Origin: Roseburia rectibacter | GTDB lineage: Bacteria; Bacillota; Clostridia; Lachnospirales; Lachnospiraceae | Assembly (NCBI RefSeq): GCF_014287515.2 | Contig: NZ_CP092473.1 | Span: 3,127,001 to 3,191,000 of the forward strand | Reading direction: 5' to 3' | DNA length: 64,000 nucleotides | Shown here: positions 7,670 through 16,345 of the stretch, piece after piece | Position numbering within the stretch: the first letter of the stretch is position 1 | How the letters are laid out: each line of letters starts with the position of its first letter | Notes under the pieces: generated by a model | The model's input: the letters and a program-made list of their open reading frames with translations, nothing else | Told to the model about the DNA's origin: nothing | Database searches by the model: none | Made by a program: the position numbers and the translations under genes

Positions 7670-8965
7670 TTACATAGAAAAAATCTCATACAATAATACT
7701 GTCACCACAAATTGATGATTCCCATCATCAATGATAACCTCCCCATCATACCGTCTGGCTATCTTCCTTATTATATTCAGTCCAAATCCATGCCTGTGTT
7801 TTTCTTTTTTTGTTGTCATATAATGATTTCCGCTCTTTTTCCGTTCTTCTTCGTAATGGTTAGAAACCATCATCATAAGGTTTCTTCTATCCACTCGTAT
7901 TTCTACGCAAACACTACGTTCTTCTGCTTTCACTTTTTTGGATGCCTCTATCGCATTATCCAACAAATTTCCAAGACAGATACAGATATCTTCTGTTTCC
8001 ACTTTTAAATCTCTCGGTATCATCAGCTTTGTTTCAAATTTAATATCAAATGTCTCAGCAACCGCCGCTTTATAGTTAATAATACTGTCAAAATAGAAAC
8101 ACCCTGTATTAGATACTTTTCTCTGCTTATGTAACTTTTCTAAAGAATTATCGCAATATTTTTTGAGTGCCTCATAGTCTCCTTTCTCCAGATACATTTT
8201 CTCCATCAGATACCGTTCCGTCATATTATGGCGGAACTCACTCATTTCTACCCACAGATTCATGTTTTCATTGTACTGTCTGAGATAATATTCACTTTGC
8301 TCCTGTAAAACCTCTTCCCGTACTCTTTTTTCTGCTGTTTCTCCAATTTTATCATACAAATAATATGTAAAAATATTTATCAGCATTACCATAAGCGCTG
8401 CCACAAAATCCAATGTCTCGCTCATGCTTTCCTTTTGACAGATCATTTCAGCTAAAATGACAATGCTTCCTCCGGGAATCATAAAAATTTCAACCCATTC
8501 CTGTGTATTCAACCTGATATTTTTATGCCGCTTGATAAGCGCCAGCAATATTTTTATAAAGAAAAACATAACTAGCTTGGAAACCAGCAATAGTAAGTAA
8601 TCCTCATTTGCCGTATCTACTTTGACTCCACTTTTCTGAACAAATATCTGCCATCCATAATAAGTCAATACTTCTGATAATGCTCCACTAATTGCCATAA
8701 AAGCAGTAACTGCCGATAAAACCCATGCAGAATCTATATATAAAATACGTAAAGCAAAAAAAAATGAGACAACAAATATTCCTGTATTGTCCCACGCACT
8801 TTTTGCAAAACTGTAAGTAAAAAAATTAGAAATAACAAAATACATTCCCCATACAAAACACTCCCACACTCTTCCATACTTTCTTTGTGTCAGGACTTTT
8901 TGTGCAAAAATTCTCTGATACACTAAAGAAAAAATTTCAATGGCTGCCAGCATTACTTTCATCAT
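7670..8965 (-). CDS. agrC: AgrC-type sensor histidine kinase
   Basis: 431 residues. The N-terminal half has six or seven hydrophobic helices, as expected for a receptor of a cyclic peptide. The kinase core has the phospho-acceptor region SEFRHNMTERYLM (His near residue 246). It also has the N box NLLDNAIEASKK and the G box RHGFGLNIIRKIA of the GHKL family (HATPase_c_5 type used by AgrC and ComD). The ATG follows the agrA stop directly (TAAATG), so the two are coupled. Inference: it senses the peptide made by the neighbouring AgrBD and phosphorylates AgrA. Confidence 0.88.
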   Translation of the reverse strand: MMKVMLAAIEIFSLVYQRIFAQKVLTQRKYGRVWECFVWGMYFVISNFFTYSFAKSAWDNTGIFVVSFFFALRILYIDSAWVLSAVTAFMAISGALSEVLTYYGWQIFVQKSGVKVDTANEDYLLLLVSKLVMFFFIKILLALIKRHKNIRLNTQEWVEIFMIPGGSIVILAEMICQKESMSETLDFVAALMVMLINIFTYYLYDKIGETAEKRVREEVLQEQSEYYLRQYNENMNLWVEMSEFRHNMTERYLMEKMYLEKGDYEALKKYCDNSLEKLHKQRKVSNTGCFYFDSIINYKAAVAETFDIKFETKLMIPRDLKVETEDICICLGNLLDNAIEASKKVKAEERSVCVEIRVDRRNLMMMVSNHYEEERKKSGNHYMTTKKEKHRHGFGLNIIRKIARRYDGEVIIDDGNHQFVVTVLLYEIFSM

Positions 8966-9682
8966 TTAGCTTATCCTCATCAATTCAATATAACTTTTTC
9001 TTATTTTATCCTTATATCTGGGACCTATTTTAAATTCTTTGCCGTCATCCATCACTACTTTTTCATACCGAAATTCCTTTACATAGTTCACATTGACCAG
9101 ATAAGATTTACTAATCCTTAAAAACTTGATATTCATCTGTTCTAACTGTACTTCTACTTCATCCAGTTTTTTATAAAAGGAAGAAACACCGTCTGTACTG
9201 TAAAGATTCACCTGTCGCTTATCACTCTCAAAATAACGAATTTTATTTACCAAAATCTTATGTGGAACTTTTTTATATGTATACTCAAAAATTTCTTCTT
9301 TTTGACTCATCGCCTTAAACGCTTCTCTAAACCCACGATCCAGTTCCTCCTCCGAAACAGGCTTGTCTATAAACCGAAATGGCTGTACATTAATGATTTC
9401 CTTACAATACTGTTCATAGTAGGAAATGAAGAACAAAATCGCCCTGTTATCCTTTTCCCGAATAAGTCTTGCCGTTTCAACTCCGTTTATCCCGCCCATT
9501 TCAATATCCAAAAGAATGATATCCATATTGCCTTTTTGTTCCATTTCCCATAGCAAATCTTCTCCGCTTTGAAAACATTTTATTTCTGTATTCAGCCCCA
9601 AACGGCAAACGATATTCCTAACCATCTCTTCCTGTATCTGAAGTTGTTCTACTAAATCATCACAAATCCCGATCCTTATCAT
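8966..9682 (-). CDS. agrA: AgrA-type LytTR response regulator
   Basis: The ATG at 9680-9682 is preferred over the frame start at 9706, because it opens with MIRIGICDD (the acidic pocket of the receiver) and has GGGGGC 7 nt upstream. About 238 residues. The receiver has the phospho-acceptor in ILLDIEMGG and the switch Lys in IDKPVSEEEL. The C-terminal LytTR DNA-binding domain shows KIRYFESDKRQVNLY, FLRISKSYLVNVNYV and KIGPRYKDKIR. This is the classical partner of AgrC. It likely acts at the agrD promoter and perhaps elsewhere. Confidence 0.88.
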   Translation of the reverse strand: MIRIGICDDLVEQLQIQEEMVRNIVCRLGLNTEIKCFQSGEDLLWEMEQKGNMDIILLDIEMGGINGVETARLIREKDNRAILFFISYYEQYCKEIINVQPFRFIDKPVSEEELDRGFREAFKAMSQKEEIFEYTYKKVPHKILVNKIRYFESDKRQVNLYSTDGVSSFYKKLDEVEVQLEQMNIKFLRISKSYLVNVNYVKEFRYEKVVMDDGKEFKIGPRYKDKIRKSYIELMRIS

Positions 9683-9706
9683 ATATCTTTGCCCCCACTG
9701 TAACAA

Positions 9707-10048
9707 CTAATGTTTCCGTTTTGCCAGACTCTTAACCAACGCTTTTACCATATCATAAACAATTCTGATGTCTTCTTCACTGCATTCTTCCAATTCCTGT
9801 GAAATTTCTTCATCAAAAACAACTTTCCCTTTCACCAGATTATCACAAATCAATGCGTCAAATGTCGTATCCAGAGCGTTTGCAATATCTATCAAAGTTG
9901 CCAAGCTTACTTTTGTCTTTCCCCGCTCTATATTACTCATATGTGGATTAGAAATTCCAACAGTAGATGCCAGCATCTCCTACGACCATTCTTTCTTCAT
10001 CCGACGCTCTTTTATTCTCATACCTATTGCGCAATAGTCTAATTTCAT
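9707..10048 (-). pseudogene. Xre-family HTH regulator interrupted by an in-frame TAG
   Basis: Reading from an ATG at 10046-10048, the frame gives MKLDYCAIGMRIKERRMKKEWS, then TAG at 9980-9982. It continues in the same frame as EMLASTVGISNPHMSNIERG. This is a normal Xre helix-turn-helix in which the usual Gln (typically WSQE) is replaced by a stop, consistent with CAG to TAG. The rest (89 residues) is intact, with an acidic middle and a basic C-terminus. It sits 24 bp upstream of agrA. It is either a recent pseudogene, or translation restarts at a later Met and gives a truncated protein lacking the first HTH helix. Confidence 0.75.
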
Positions 10049-10246
10049 TTCTATCTCCGAAACTCATTTTCCTTTATCATATCTTTTCTTTGACTATTTA
10101 AGAATGCTCTGTATACTAATTTATTTTGCTATGGTTTAATAATCTACAAGAAATTTTTTATTTTATTTGCAAAATTATCATTTTAAGCTTAACATATACG
10201 TCATTTTACGTTTATTACCAATGTGTAACCAGACTATATTTCTATT

Positions 10247-10465
10247 TTATCCTAAATACTTTTTTTCAGTCTGTTTCCTTTGACATTGCTTAGTTTTCTC
10301 CTGCTGCGTCTCTGCATTTGCGTGGCTCTTGATTCTGTGGAAAGCCCTTAGAAACTCTGCCATTCCCTCTACCGCCAGCGTTTCCGACTGTACCGGAATA
10401 ATCAGACTGTCACAGCATATCATCACATTTTTTATATGCACTTGGATAAAAATAGGGTTAAGCAC
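10247..10465 (-). pseudogene. ParA/Soj-like ATPase fragment
   Basis: A 72-residue frame contains CCDSLIIPVQSETLAVEG followed by MAEFLRAFHRIKSHAN. That matches the region of ParA-type ATPases after Walker B, where NALACADSVIIPVQ-like text is normal. The Walker A half is missing and the C-terminus ends in a basic QEKTKQCQRKQTEKK tail. It is most likely a relic of a plasmid or mobile-element partition gene. A short functional protein cannot be excluded. Confidence 0.4.
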
Positions 10466-10487
10466 TTGCCTCCTCCCGATAAAAATT

Positions 10488-10560
10488 AAAGCAGAGCTAA
10501 ATCAAGTATCCCATTTTCATGGAATTTAGATTTAGCCCTGCTTTGGTCATAACGACATCA
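10488..10560. repeat. Imperfect hairpin unit A
   Basis: The left arm AAAGCAGAGCTAAATC (10488-10503) and right arm GATTTAGCCCTGCTTT (10529-10544) pair at 15 of 16 positions over a 25-nt loop. They are followed by GGTC and ATAACGACATCA. A second unit with the same layout lies about 165 bp further on. The pair looks like small mobile or recombination-associated repeats, which is an inference. Confidence 0.5.
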
Positions 10561-10652
10561 GCCAATATCCCTAATATTGACAGATCCCGGCTATTCACTA
10601 TAAGATTTTAATATAACAGCGCTGCCCTATCTACTCTCCTTAGAATAGCGAA

Positions 10653-10723
10653 AATAGGACTAAATCATAGAAACCGCTTCTTTATAGCTAATCTCTTGAC
10701 TTAGTCCTATTATAACGTCATCA
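10653..10723. repeat. Imperfect hairpin unit B
   Basis: The arms AATAGGACTAAATCA (10653-10667) and TGACTTAGTCCTATT (10697-10711) pair at 14 of 15 positions. They are followed at once by ATAACGTCATCA, one base different from the tail of unit A. The unit replaces the end of a truncated deacetylase frame, which suggests it was inserted there or marks a deletion junction. Confidence 0.5.
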
Positions 10724-10911
10724 TCAAAAGTAATCGCCACCTTTTTTTCTGCGGTATCTTCCTGTGCCGCAAAAGACAATGTCTCTCTGGCATTTTCATG
10801 ATTGCCGCCCCACTGACAGACTGCTGCTGCAAAAATAACTGCAGCGATCAGAACATCTTTCGGATAATGAACTCTTTGTTTATGAAAAATCTTTTTTACA
10901 GATAAAAGCAC
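10660..10911 (-). pseudogene. Truncated polysaccharide-deacetylase-like gene, 5' part
   Basis: An 83-residue frame opens with a basic N-terminus and a membrane helix (KDVLIAAVIFAAAVCQW). After a linker it reaches EKKVAITFDD, the conserved entry of NodB-type deacetylases (usually ITFDDGP). Right after this the similarity stops and the frame runs into hairpin unit B. The catalytic domain is absent, so this is a gene remnant. Confidence 0.5.
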
Positions 10912-11012
10912 CCGCGCAATCTCCCATATTTGTATAACTTTATATTTTCTCTTATCTGTAATATATGACTGATATTGCGGATTTTATACTTTTATTTATA
11001 ACCTGCTGCCTC

Positions 11013-12218
11013 TCAACTATACATAATCTTCTCGCTGTCAAAAATCTTTGCTAACCCGGCCGTCATAACCAGTGCATACAAAAGGTTTGCCACGATTGTT
11101 ACCACAAAATTAACAGGCACAAGATCAAAGGAAAAAATTCCATTCATGCACTGTACACTGTTATAAAACGGGATCAGATACCAGTAAACCTCCTTCGGCG
11201 CACCATCCCCGAACATCGTCGACACACCGATCAGCATGACGACGATCATCAGAGGCGAAACCATCGTTCCTGCCTCTTTGACGCTCTTTGCCAGGCCGGA
11301 CATCAGGGAGATTGCACCGATAATTACCAGAACCGTACTTAAAATGACAAATAACAACAGTACATAATCAGCTCCACTGTATACTGCTGCACTCACCCCG
11401 TCTGTCATACTGTCATCCTCAAGCGCCGCACCGCCCATCAGATTCGGAAGTGCCAGCATCGTGCCGATAAAGCTGGAAACTCCGCCCAATAGTCCGATGA
11501 CACTCAGACTTAAGACTTTTCCGACGGCAAGCTCGCTGCGTTTCATCGGTGTGACAAGCAGCGTTGCGATCGTTCCGCGCTCCTTTTCCCCGACGATGGA
11601 TTCCGGGGCAACCGCCATACAGCCACTGAATAAAAATGACATCAAAAGCATCGGTAAAAGCATGGAAAAAAGCTGCGCGGAAGTATCTTTTTCCGTTGCA
11701 ACATCATATTTCACACCTTCTTCGGCATTGATATCAAACTTATTTGCCAGAGAAGATTCATAATCATCAAAAACCTGATACATCTGATTGTAAATTGTTG
11801 ACGATTCTGTCGAAACCGAATTATAGTACATCTTTATATCCGGAGCTACCTGCGTTGTATCTAACGGATCATATGCAGCAACAGCCGCATCAAAATCTGA
11901 TGGAAATACCATCAAAAGATCTGCTTCCTCTGCCTCGATCTTTTCTAAGACATCGGACTCTGTTTCTGCTGAAATTTCCGTCACTTCCAAATCAGATTCT
12001 GTCTTTAAATAAGAAAATGACTCCGGCAGATCCACCGTATAGATCTGATACACATAATCCTCAGAAGCTGCAAACTGCTTCATGATTCCCTGTCCAAGGA
12101 GTGTATACAGAATGTAGATCATCAATCCCGGCATCAAAATCGTGGTGAATACCAGTCTTCTATCTCCAAAAAAGCGGGCGAACTCTTTTTTCATGATTGC
12201 AATCATTTTTTTACTCAT
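11013..12218 (-). CDS. ABC-2 type permease (NatB-like)
   Basis: 401 residues. An N-terminal membrane helix (VFTTILMPGLMIYILYTLLG) is followed by a large extracytoplasmic domain (about residues 45-170) and five or six C-terminal helices. The motif CMAVAPESIVGEKERGTIATLLVTPMKRSEL is the usual cytoplasmic coupling region of ABC-2 exporters (split here by a hydrophobic start). The ATG overlaps the ATPase stop by 4 nt, so the two form an exporter. NatAB-type pumps move sodium or small drugs; the substrate here is unknown. Confidence 0.85.
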   Translation of the reverse strand: MSKKMIAIMKKEFARFFGDRRLVFTTILMPGLMIYILYTLLGQGIMKQFAASEDYVYQIYTVDLPESFSYLKTESDLEVTEISAETESDVLEKIEAEEADLLMVFPSDFDAAVAAYDPLDTTQVAPDIKMYYNSVSTESSTIYNQMYQVFDDYESSLANKFDINAEEGVKYDVATEKDTSAQLFSMLLPMLLMSFLFSGCMAVAPESIVGEKERGTIATLLVTPMKRSELAVGKVLSLSVIGLLGGVSSFIGTMLALPNLMGGAALEDDSMTDGVSAAVYSGADYVLLLFVILSTVLVIIGAISLMSGLAKSVKEAGTMVSPLMIVVMLIGVSTMFGDGAPKEVYWYLIPFYNSVQCMNGIFSFDLVPVNFVVTIVANLLYALVMTAGLAKIFDSEKIMYS

Positions 12219-12991
12219 ACTATCTCACCTGCCGTTTCCTGATAGATTTCAAAAAACTTATCCTCAAGCGTCATTTCCGCAGTCACGTGAGAGAGCGTAT
12301 CACACAAAACCATTTTCCCATCGATAATAATTCCAACACGGTCACATATTTTTTCAATCAGCGAAAAAATATGCGTTGAAACAATGATCGTTTTTCCTTC
12401 AGCTTTCAGCTCCTGCAGAAAATCAGTCACCACCTTTGCCGTGATAACATCAAGTCCGTTCGTCGGCTCATCAAAAATAATGATCTGCGGATCATGTACC
12501 AGTGAAATGATCAATGAAACCTTCTGCTTCATACCGGTTGAAAGATTAGAAACTTTTACCTCTGCAAACTCATCCACACCAAACTTCTGAAACAGAAGCC
12601 GTTTTCTCTCATCCCGCTCTGCCGGATCAATACCGTATAATTCTGAGAAAAAGTCAAACAGGTAATTCGGTGTAAAAAATTCTTCCAGTTTTAATTCACT
12701 CGTCAGAAATCCGATCTTTTTCCGAACACCGTTCGGATCTGTCACAATACTGCTTCCGTCAATCAGAGCATCACCTTTATCTGGTTTGATCAGCGTTGCT
12801 AACATGCGAAGCGTTGTTGTCTTTCCCGCTCCATTTGGTCCTAATAATCCAAAAACTTCCCCCCTGTAAGTACAAAAGGAAAGATCATCCACCGCAACCT
12901 TAACTTTGGCTGCGGTCTTTTCCAGTTTCTGTTGTTTCTTCGACAGATGAAATGTCTTAGACAATCCACTGACTTTCAATAATTCTTCCAT
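12215..12991 (-). CDS. ABC transporter ATP-binding protein (NatA-like)
   Basis: The ATG at 12989-12991 is favoured because GGAGAGGG lies 5 nt upstream; a longer frame opens at 13003. About 258 residues. Walker A is GLLGPNGAGKTTTLR, the Q-loop follows in the LTSELKLEEFF region, the signature is VSNLSTGMKQKVSL, Walker B is QIIIFDEPTNGLD, and the H-loop is IIVSTH. This is a complete nucleotide-binding domain of an ABC-2 exporter. It is the first gene of an overlapping pair with the permease and follows a tandem-repeat membrane protein on the same strand. Confidence 0.9.
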   Translation of the reverse strand: MEELLKVSGLSKTFHLSKKQQKLEKTAAKVKVAVDDLSFCTYRGEVFGLLGPNGAGKTTTLRMLATLIKPDKGDALIDGSSIVTDPNGVRKKIGFLTSELKLEEFFTPNYLFDFFSELYGIDPAERDERKRLLFQKFGVDEFAEVKVSNLSTGMKQKVSLIISLVHDPQIIIFDEPTNGLDVITAKVVTDFLQELKAEGKTIIVSTHIFSLIEKICDRVGIIIDGKMVLCDTLSHVTAEMTLEDKFFEIYQETAGEIV

Positions 12992-13055
12992 AACCCTCTC
13001 CATAAAAACAAATGAATCATTCTGTCATCATCTATGCTGTTCCAGCAAAAATTTT

Positions 13056-13691
13056 TCAGATTGTTCCATCATCCATGCTATTTTCGATATCATCATAAAT
13101 ATCATCGTAAATATGATTGTAAATATCATCATAATTGCTATACGATCCAAGACCGGTAAAGAAGATCAGAATATACAGAATGACCGATGCGATAAATCCG
13201 ATTCCGCCTGTGATCAGACCAACGATCGCCATTCCTTTTTTATTTCCTTTTACAAGCTGTATGATACCAAAAATAATCGCAAGAATACCGGTGATCCAGC
13301 TGATACAGGTACAGAACAGCAAAGCCGTAATGATTCCAAGTACTAACGACGCAATACCAAAGCCTTCACTTTCTGACTTATTACTTCCATACCTGCCAGC
13401 CGGTTGTCCGTAATTATATTCTGTACTTCCGTTTGACTGTCCGTAATTATATTCCGCGCTTCCATTCGGCTGTCCATAGTTATAACCTGCACTGTCATTT
13501 GCCTGTCCGTAATTATAATTTGTACCACCGTTTCCATATGAAGTATTTGTATAATACGGATTGTCTGCTGTATTCTTCTCTAAATTTACCTTTTGCGCAT
13601 CATCAGTCATATTTTTCTCCAGGCTGACAGGATTCCCCTGATTTATATTCTGCTCATTTGTTCCATAATCCCAGTTATTTTCTTCACTCAT
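13056..13691 (-). CDS. Tandem-repeat membrane protein (DUF4190-like)
   Basis: 211 residues. The N-terminal half is polar and unstructured, with about four tandem copies of a GYNYGQPNGSAE-like unit (residues 50-100). The C-terminal half has a DUF4190-type pair of hydrophobic hairpins: FGIASLVLGIITALLF, then ITGILAIIFGIIQLVKGNKKGMAIVGLI, then a further helix. A very acidic/Tyr tail ends it (YDDIYNHIYDDIYDD). It is an integral membrane protein of unknown function. The tandem copies are likely length-variable. It lies between the glycosyltransferase and the ABC exporter with a 14-bp gap to the former. Confidence 0.75.
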   Translation of the reverse strand: MSEENNWDYGTNEQNINQGNPVSLEKNMTDDAQKVNLEKNTADNPYYTNTSYGNGGTNYNYGQANDSAGYNYGQPNGSAEYNYGQSNGSTEYNYGQPAGRYGSNKSESEGFGIASLVLGIITALLFCTCISWITGILAIIFGIIQLVKGNKKGMAIVGLITGGIGFIASVILYILIFFTGLGSYSNYDDIYNHIYDDIYDDIENSMDDGTI

Positions 13692-13705
13692 ATTCCCATT
13701 ACCTC

Positions 13706-14719
13706 TTAATTAAATCCAACTACTTTCTGCGACAAACGATATGCAGCAACCGAGATCTTTCTGCCTCCCTTGCCCGGCAGATTCATTGCATTCCCCATGA
13801 TTCCTGCACGTAAATGATGGAATAAACGGATATCGTGGTCTTTGATATACTTCCATAGTTCACGTTTTTTCAGAAGGTTTTCCTCGGTGCCGGAGCGGAT
13901 CAGCATGATCGTAGAAATAACTGTAATAATCTCTAAATAATTAAACATATAATGGCGCAGTTTGCGGTTTGGAATCTTCCAGAGATCAAACTCATCCACC
14001 ATGATCTTATTTACCTTGATCTGCTGATCGATACGGCTGATCATCACCTTCTCATTGACTGACTGATCTTCCCTTCCGATAAAGTAACGGTAAAAATCGA
14101 CATCCATATAATACAGCGTCTTTACGCTCGGCAATGGTTTGTACACATAAATATTATCCACATAAAAAGTATGTTTCGGCAGTTCCAATCCACATTCCCG
14201 CAACAGTTTTGTACGGTAAATCACAGAATGCATCAGGATATACTGGCCTTTTCGGAAGCGTGACACATCATTCCATGTAAAAATCTGGTCTTTCGGCAGG
14301 TTTGTGTAATGCATTACCTTTTTATGGCGTACACCTTCTTTTTCATAGACATAATTGGCAATAAACATATCAAGCGTCTGATTGCCGCCGGTCAGCTCAC
14401 GAAGTTTATCTAAAATCTTCTTATAAGCCTCCCCATCTACCCAGTCATCGCTGTCTACCACTTTAAAATAAAGTCCTGTCGCATTGCGGATGCCTGCATT
14501 AACTGCTTCCCCATGTCCTCCATTTACCTGATGAATCGCCCGGATGATCCCCGGATATTTTTTCTCATAAGCGTCTGCAATGTCTCCGGTACTGTCTTTT
14601 GATCCATCATCAATGATCAGTATCTCAACATCATCACCTCCCGGAAGCAGTGATTTGATACAGTTTTCCATATAATCCTGTGAGTTATAACATGGAATCG
14701 CAAATGTCATTAATTTCAT
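13706..14719 (-). CDS. Family 2 glycosyltransferase
   Basis: 337 residues. The GT-A fold opening is seen in FAIPCYNSQDYMENCI and EILIIDDGSKDSTGDIA, followed by QVNGGHGEAVNAGI and the metal-binding motif VVDSDDWVD. No strong transmembrane helix is present, so it is a cytoplasmic or peripheral enzyme. It lies 15 bp after glf, whose product makes UDP-galactofuranose. A role in a galactofuranose-containing surface glycan is a reasonable inference. Confidence 0.88.
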   Translation of the reverse strand: MKLMTFAIPCYNSQDYMENCIKSLLPGGDDVEILIIDDGSKDSTGDIADAYEKKYPGIIRAIHQVNGGHGEAVNAGIRNATGLYFKVVDSDDWVDGEAYKKILDKLRELTGGNQTLDMFIANYVYEKEGVRHKKVMHYTNLPKDQIFTWNDVSRFRKGQYILMHSVIYRTKLLRECGLELPKHTFYVDNIYVYKPLPSVKTLYYMDVDFYRYFIGREDQSVNEKVMISRIDQQIKVNKIMVDEFDLWKIPNRKLRHYMFNYLEIITVISTIMLIRSGTEENLLKKRELWKYIKDHDIRLFHHLRAGIMGNAMNLPGKGGRKISVAAYRLSQKVVGFN

Positions 14720-14734
14720 ATATAAATCCTCCGA

Positions 14735-15898
14735 TCAGTTTTTTGTATTTTCTGCCATGATCGCATCGGCAAGTTCCATCGCTTTTTTCGTCATCGCATC
14801 AATATTATAATATTTGTATTCTGCCAGTCGTCCAAGCAGATAAAAATGTGGCAGTCTGCCTGCAAGTGCATGATATTTTTCATACAGTTCCTGGTTTTTC
14901 GGTTCTAAGATCGCATAGTAAGGAATTTCTCCTTCCGCTCCTGTATAAGCAAACGGATACTCCTTCACGATCGTGGTTCCATCCGTGTCTTTTTGTCCGG
15001 TCAGATATTTAAACTCTGTAATTCTCGTAAAATCTTCGCTGACCGTATAGTTGACCACACTGTGTCCCTGATAAGATTCTTCATTATAATGTTCAAAATC
15101 GAATCTTAAGGAACGGTACGGAAGTCTTCCAAACTGACAGTCAAACAATTCATCCAGTGCACCTGTATAAATAACATCCCCATCAAACGGTCTTCCATCA
15201 AAATAAATCTGATCTTCCTCAAAATGTAGCCGTTCTTTGCAGTCAACACCTGTCTCAACCGTGATATTCTCATGATCTAACATACGCTCAAACATCGGTG
15301 TAAATCCTTCTTTGGGTACTCCCTGATATTTATCCTGGAAATAACGGTTATCATAGGAAACCAGCACCGGAACTCGTCCTGTTACTTCCGGACTGATATC
15401 CTCCGGTTTTTGTCCCCACTGCTTCATTGTATATTTTAAAAATACATTTTCATATACAAACTGTGCGATCTCACGAATATCAGGATCATCATTTTCACGT
15501 AATTTCATGATCGGTACACGGCTTCCCTCACCGTATGCAGCGATCAGTTTCTGCTCTAAGGCATCCGCTTTTTCCTTATCATATACCATATGAAGTGTAT
15601 TTAAATTAAATGGAACCGGGATCAGACGATCTCCAACCTTTGCTACCACCTCATGCCCAAATGCATACCAGTCCGTAAATCTTGACAGATACTGATACAC
15701 TTCCTCGATTCCTGTATGAAAAATATGTGGTCCGTAATTATGTATTAATATTCCATGTGCATCCGGCTCATCATAACAGTTGCCTCCGATATGACTGCGT
15801 CTCTCCAAAACCAGCACTTTCTTTCCGGCTTCTTCCGCAAGTTTTCTCGCACTGACAGCACCTGCAATTCCTGCGCCGATCACGATACAATCGTACAT
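14735..15898 (-). CDS. glf: UDP-galactopyranose mutase
   Basis: The start at 15896-15898 is preferred (AAGGAGG upstream, protein opening MYDCIVIGAGIAGAV); a longer frame starts at 15964. About 387 residues, normal for the family. It has the FAD-binding GAGIAG and LERRSHIGGNCYDEPD. The Glf-typical NYGPHIFHT, MKQWGQKPEDISPEVTGRVPV, RYFQDKYQGVPKEGFTPMFE and YKYYNIDAM motifs are also present (each read separately). It converts UDP-galactopyranose to UDP-galactofuranose in the cytosol. Upstream of a GT2 gene, it fits surface polysaccharide synthesis. Confidence 0.95.
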   Translation of the reverse strand: MYDCIVIGAGIAGAVSARKLAEEAGKKVLVLERRSHIGGNCYDEPDAHGILIHNYGPHIFHTGIEEVYQYLSRFTDWYAFGHEVVAKVGDRLIPVPFNLNTLHMVYDKEKADALEQKLIAAYGEGSRVPIMKLRENDDPDIREIAQFVYENVFLKYTMKQWGQKPEDISPEVTGRVPVLVSYDNRYFQDKYQGVPKEGFTPMFERMLDHENITVETGVDCKERLHFEEDQIYFDGRPFDGDVIYTGALDELFDCQFGRLPYRSLRFDFEHYNEESYQGHSVVNYTVSEDFTRITEFKYLTGQKDTDGTTIVKEYPFAYTGAEGEIPYYAILEPKNQELYEKYHALAGRLPHFYLLGRLAEYKYYNIDAMTKKAMELADAIMAENTKN

Positions 15899-16139
15899 AA
15901 AATCCTCCTTGTTTTCCGAAGGAAAATGCGAGTCCCTGGCAAGCATGCCCAGCAAACTCGGCACGATTTTCCTTCTTGTTTTCCGATTTTCATAACATCA
16001 TAGCCACTTTATTATACACATTTTCCCACTGCAAACCAATCAATTTTTTCTTTAGATATTCTTAATTCTTACCATATTCCGTAGTTGTTCATATTTTATT
16101 TACATATTTCTCACAAACAAGGCATACGACGGTCACAAT

Positions 16140-16345
16140 TCCCCGGTATACTAAACTCACAGTTAAGGCAACAAGTTAAAATTTTTCATAGAACTTTTTT
16201 TCATACCTGATGTAAGTCAGGCAGCCTTGCTTATCAGATAAGCAAGGTTCCTCCCAGCAAATAGTGAATCACTTCACTTTCCATACACACTCTTTTTCAT
16301 AATGAATAGCCGGTGCTGTTGCACCGGCTCCCTCTTTTTTATCTG
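16140..16345 (+). ncRNA. Candidate small RNA in the glf-mutY gap
   Basis: The 440-bp gap 15899-16338 holds no protein gene. On the plus strand three hairpins follow one another: CCTGA/TCAGG (16206-16221), CCTTGCTTAT/ATAAGCAAGG (16225-16247) and a strong terminator at 16308-16340. Both flanking genes are on the minus strand, so the plus-directed terminator needs its own transcript. The 5' end is unknown; a TATACT box near 16147 is a weak candidate. No known RNA family is recognised. Confidence 0.3.
16308..16340 (+). terminator. Strong plus-strand intrinsic terminator
   Basis: AGCCGGTGC and GCACCGGCT form a perfect 9-bp stem with a TGTT loop, and a T-rich tail ends in TTTTTT at 16335-16340. 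On the opposite strand there is no T-run after the stem, so it works in the plus direction, against mutY. Confidence 0.75.
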
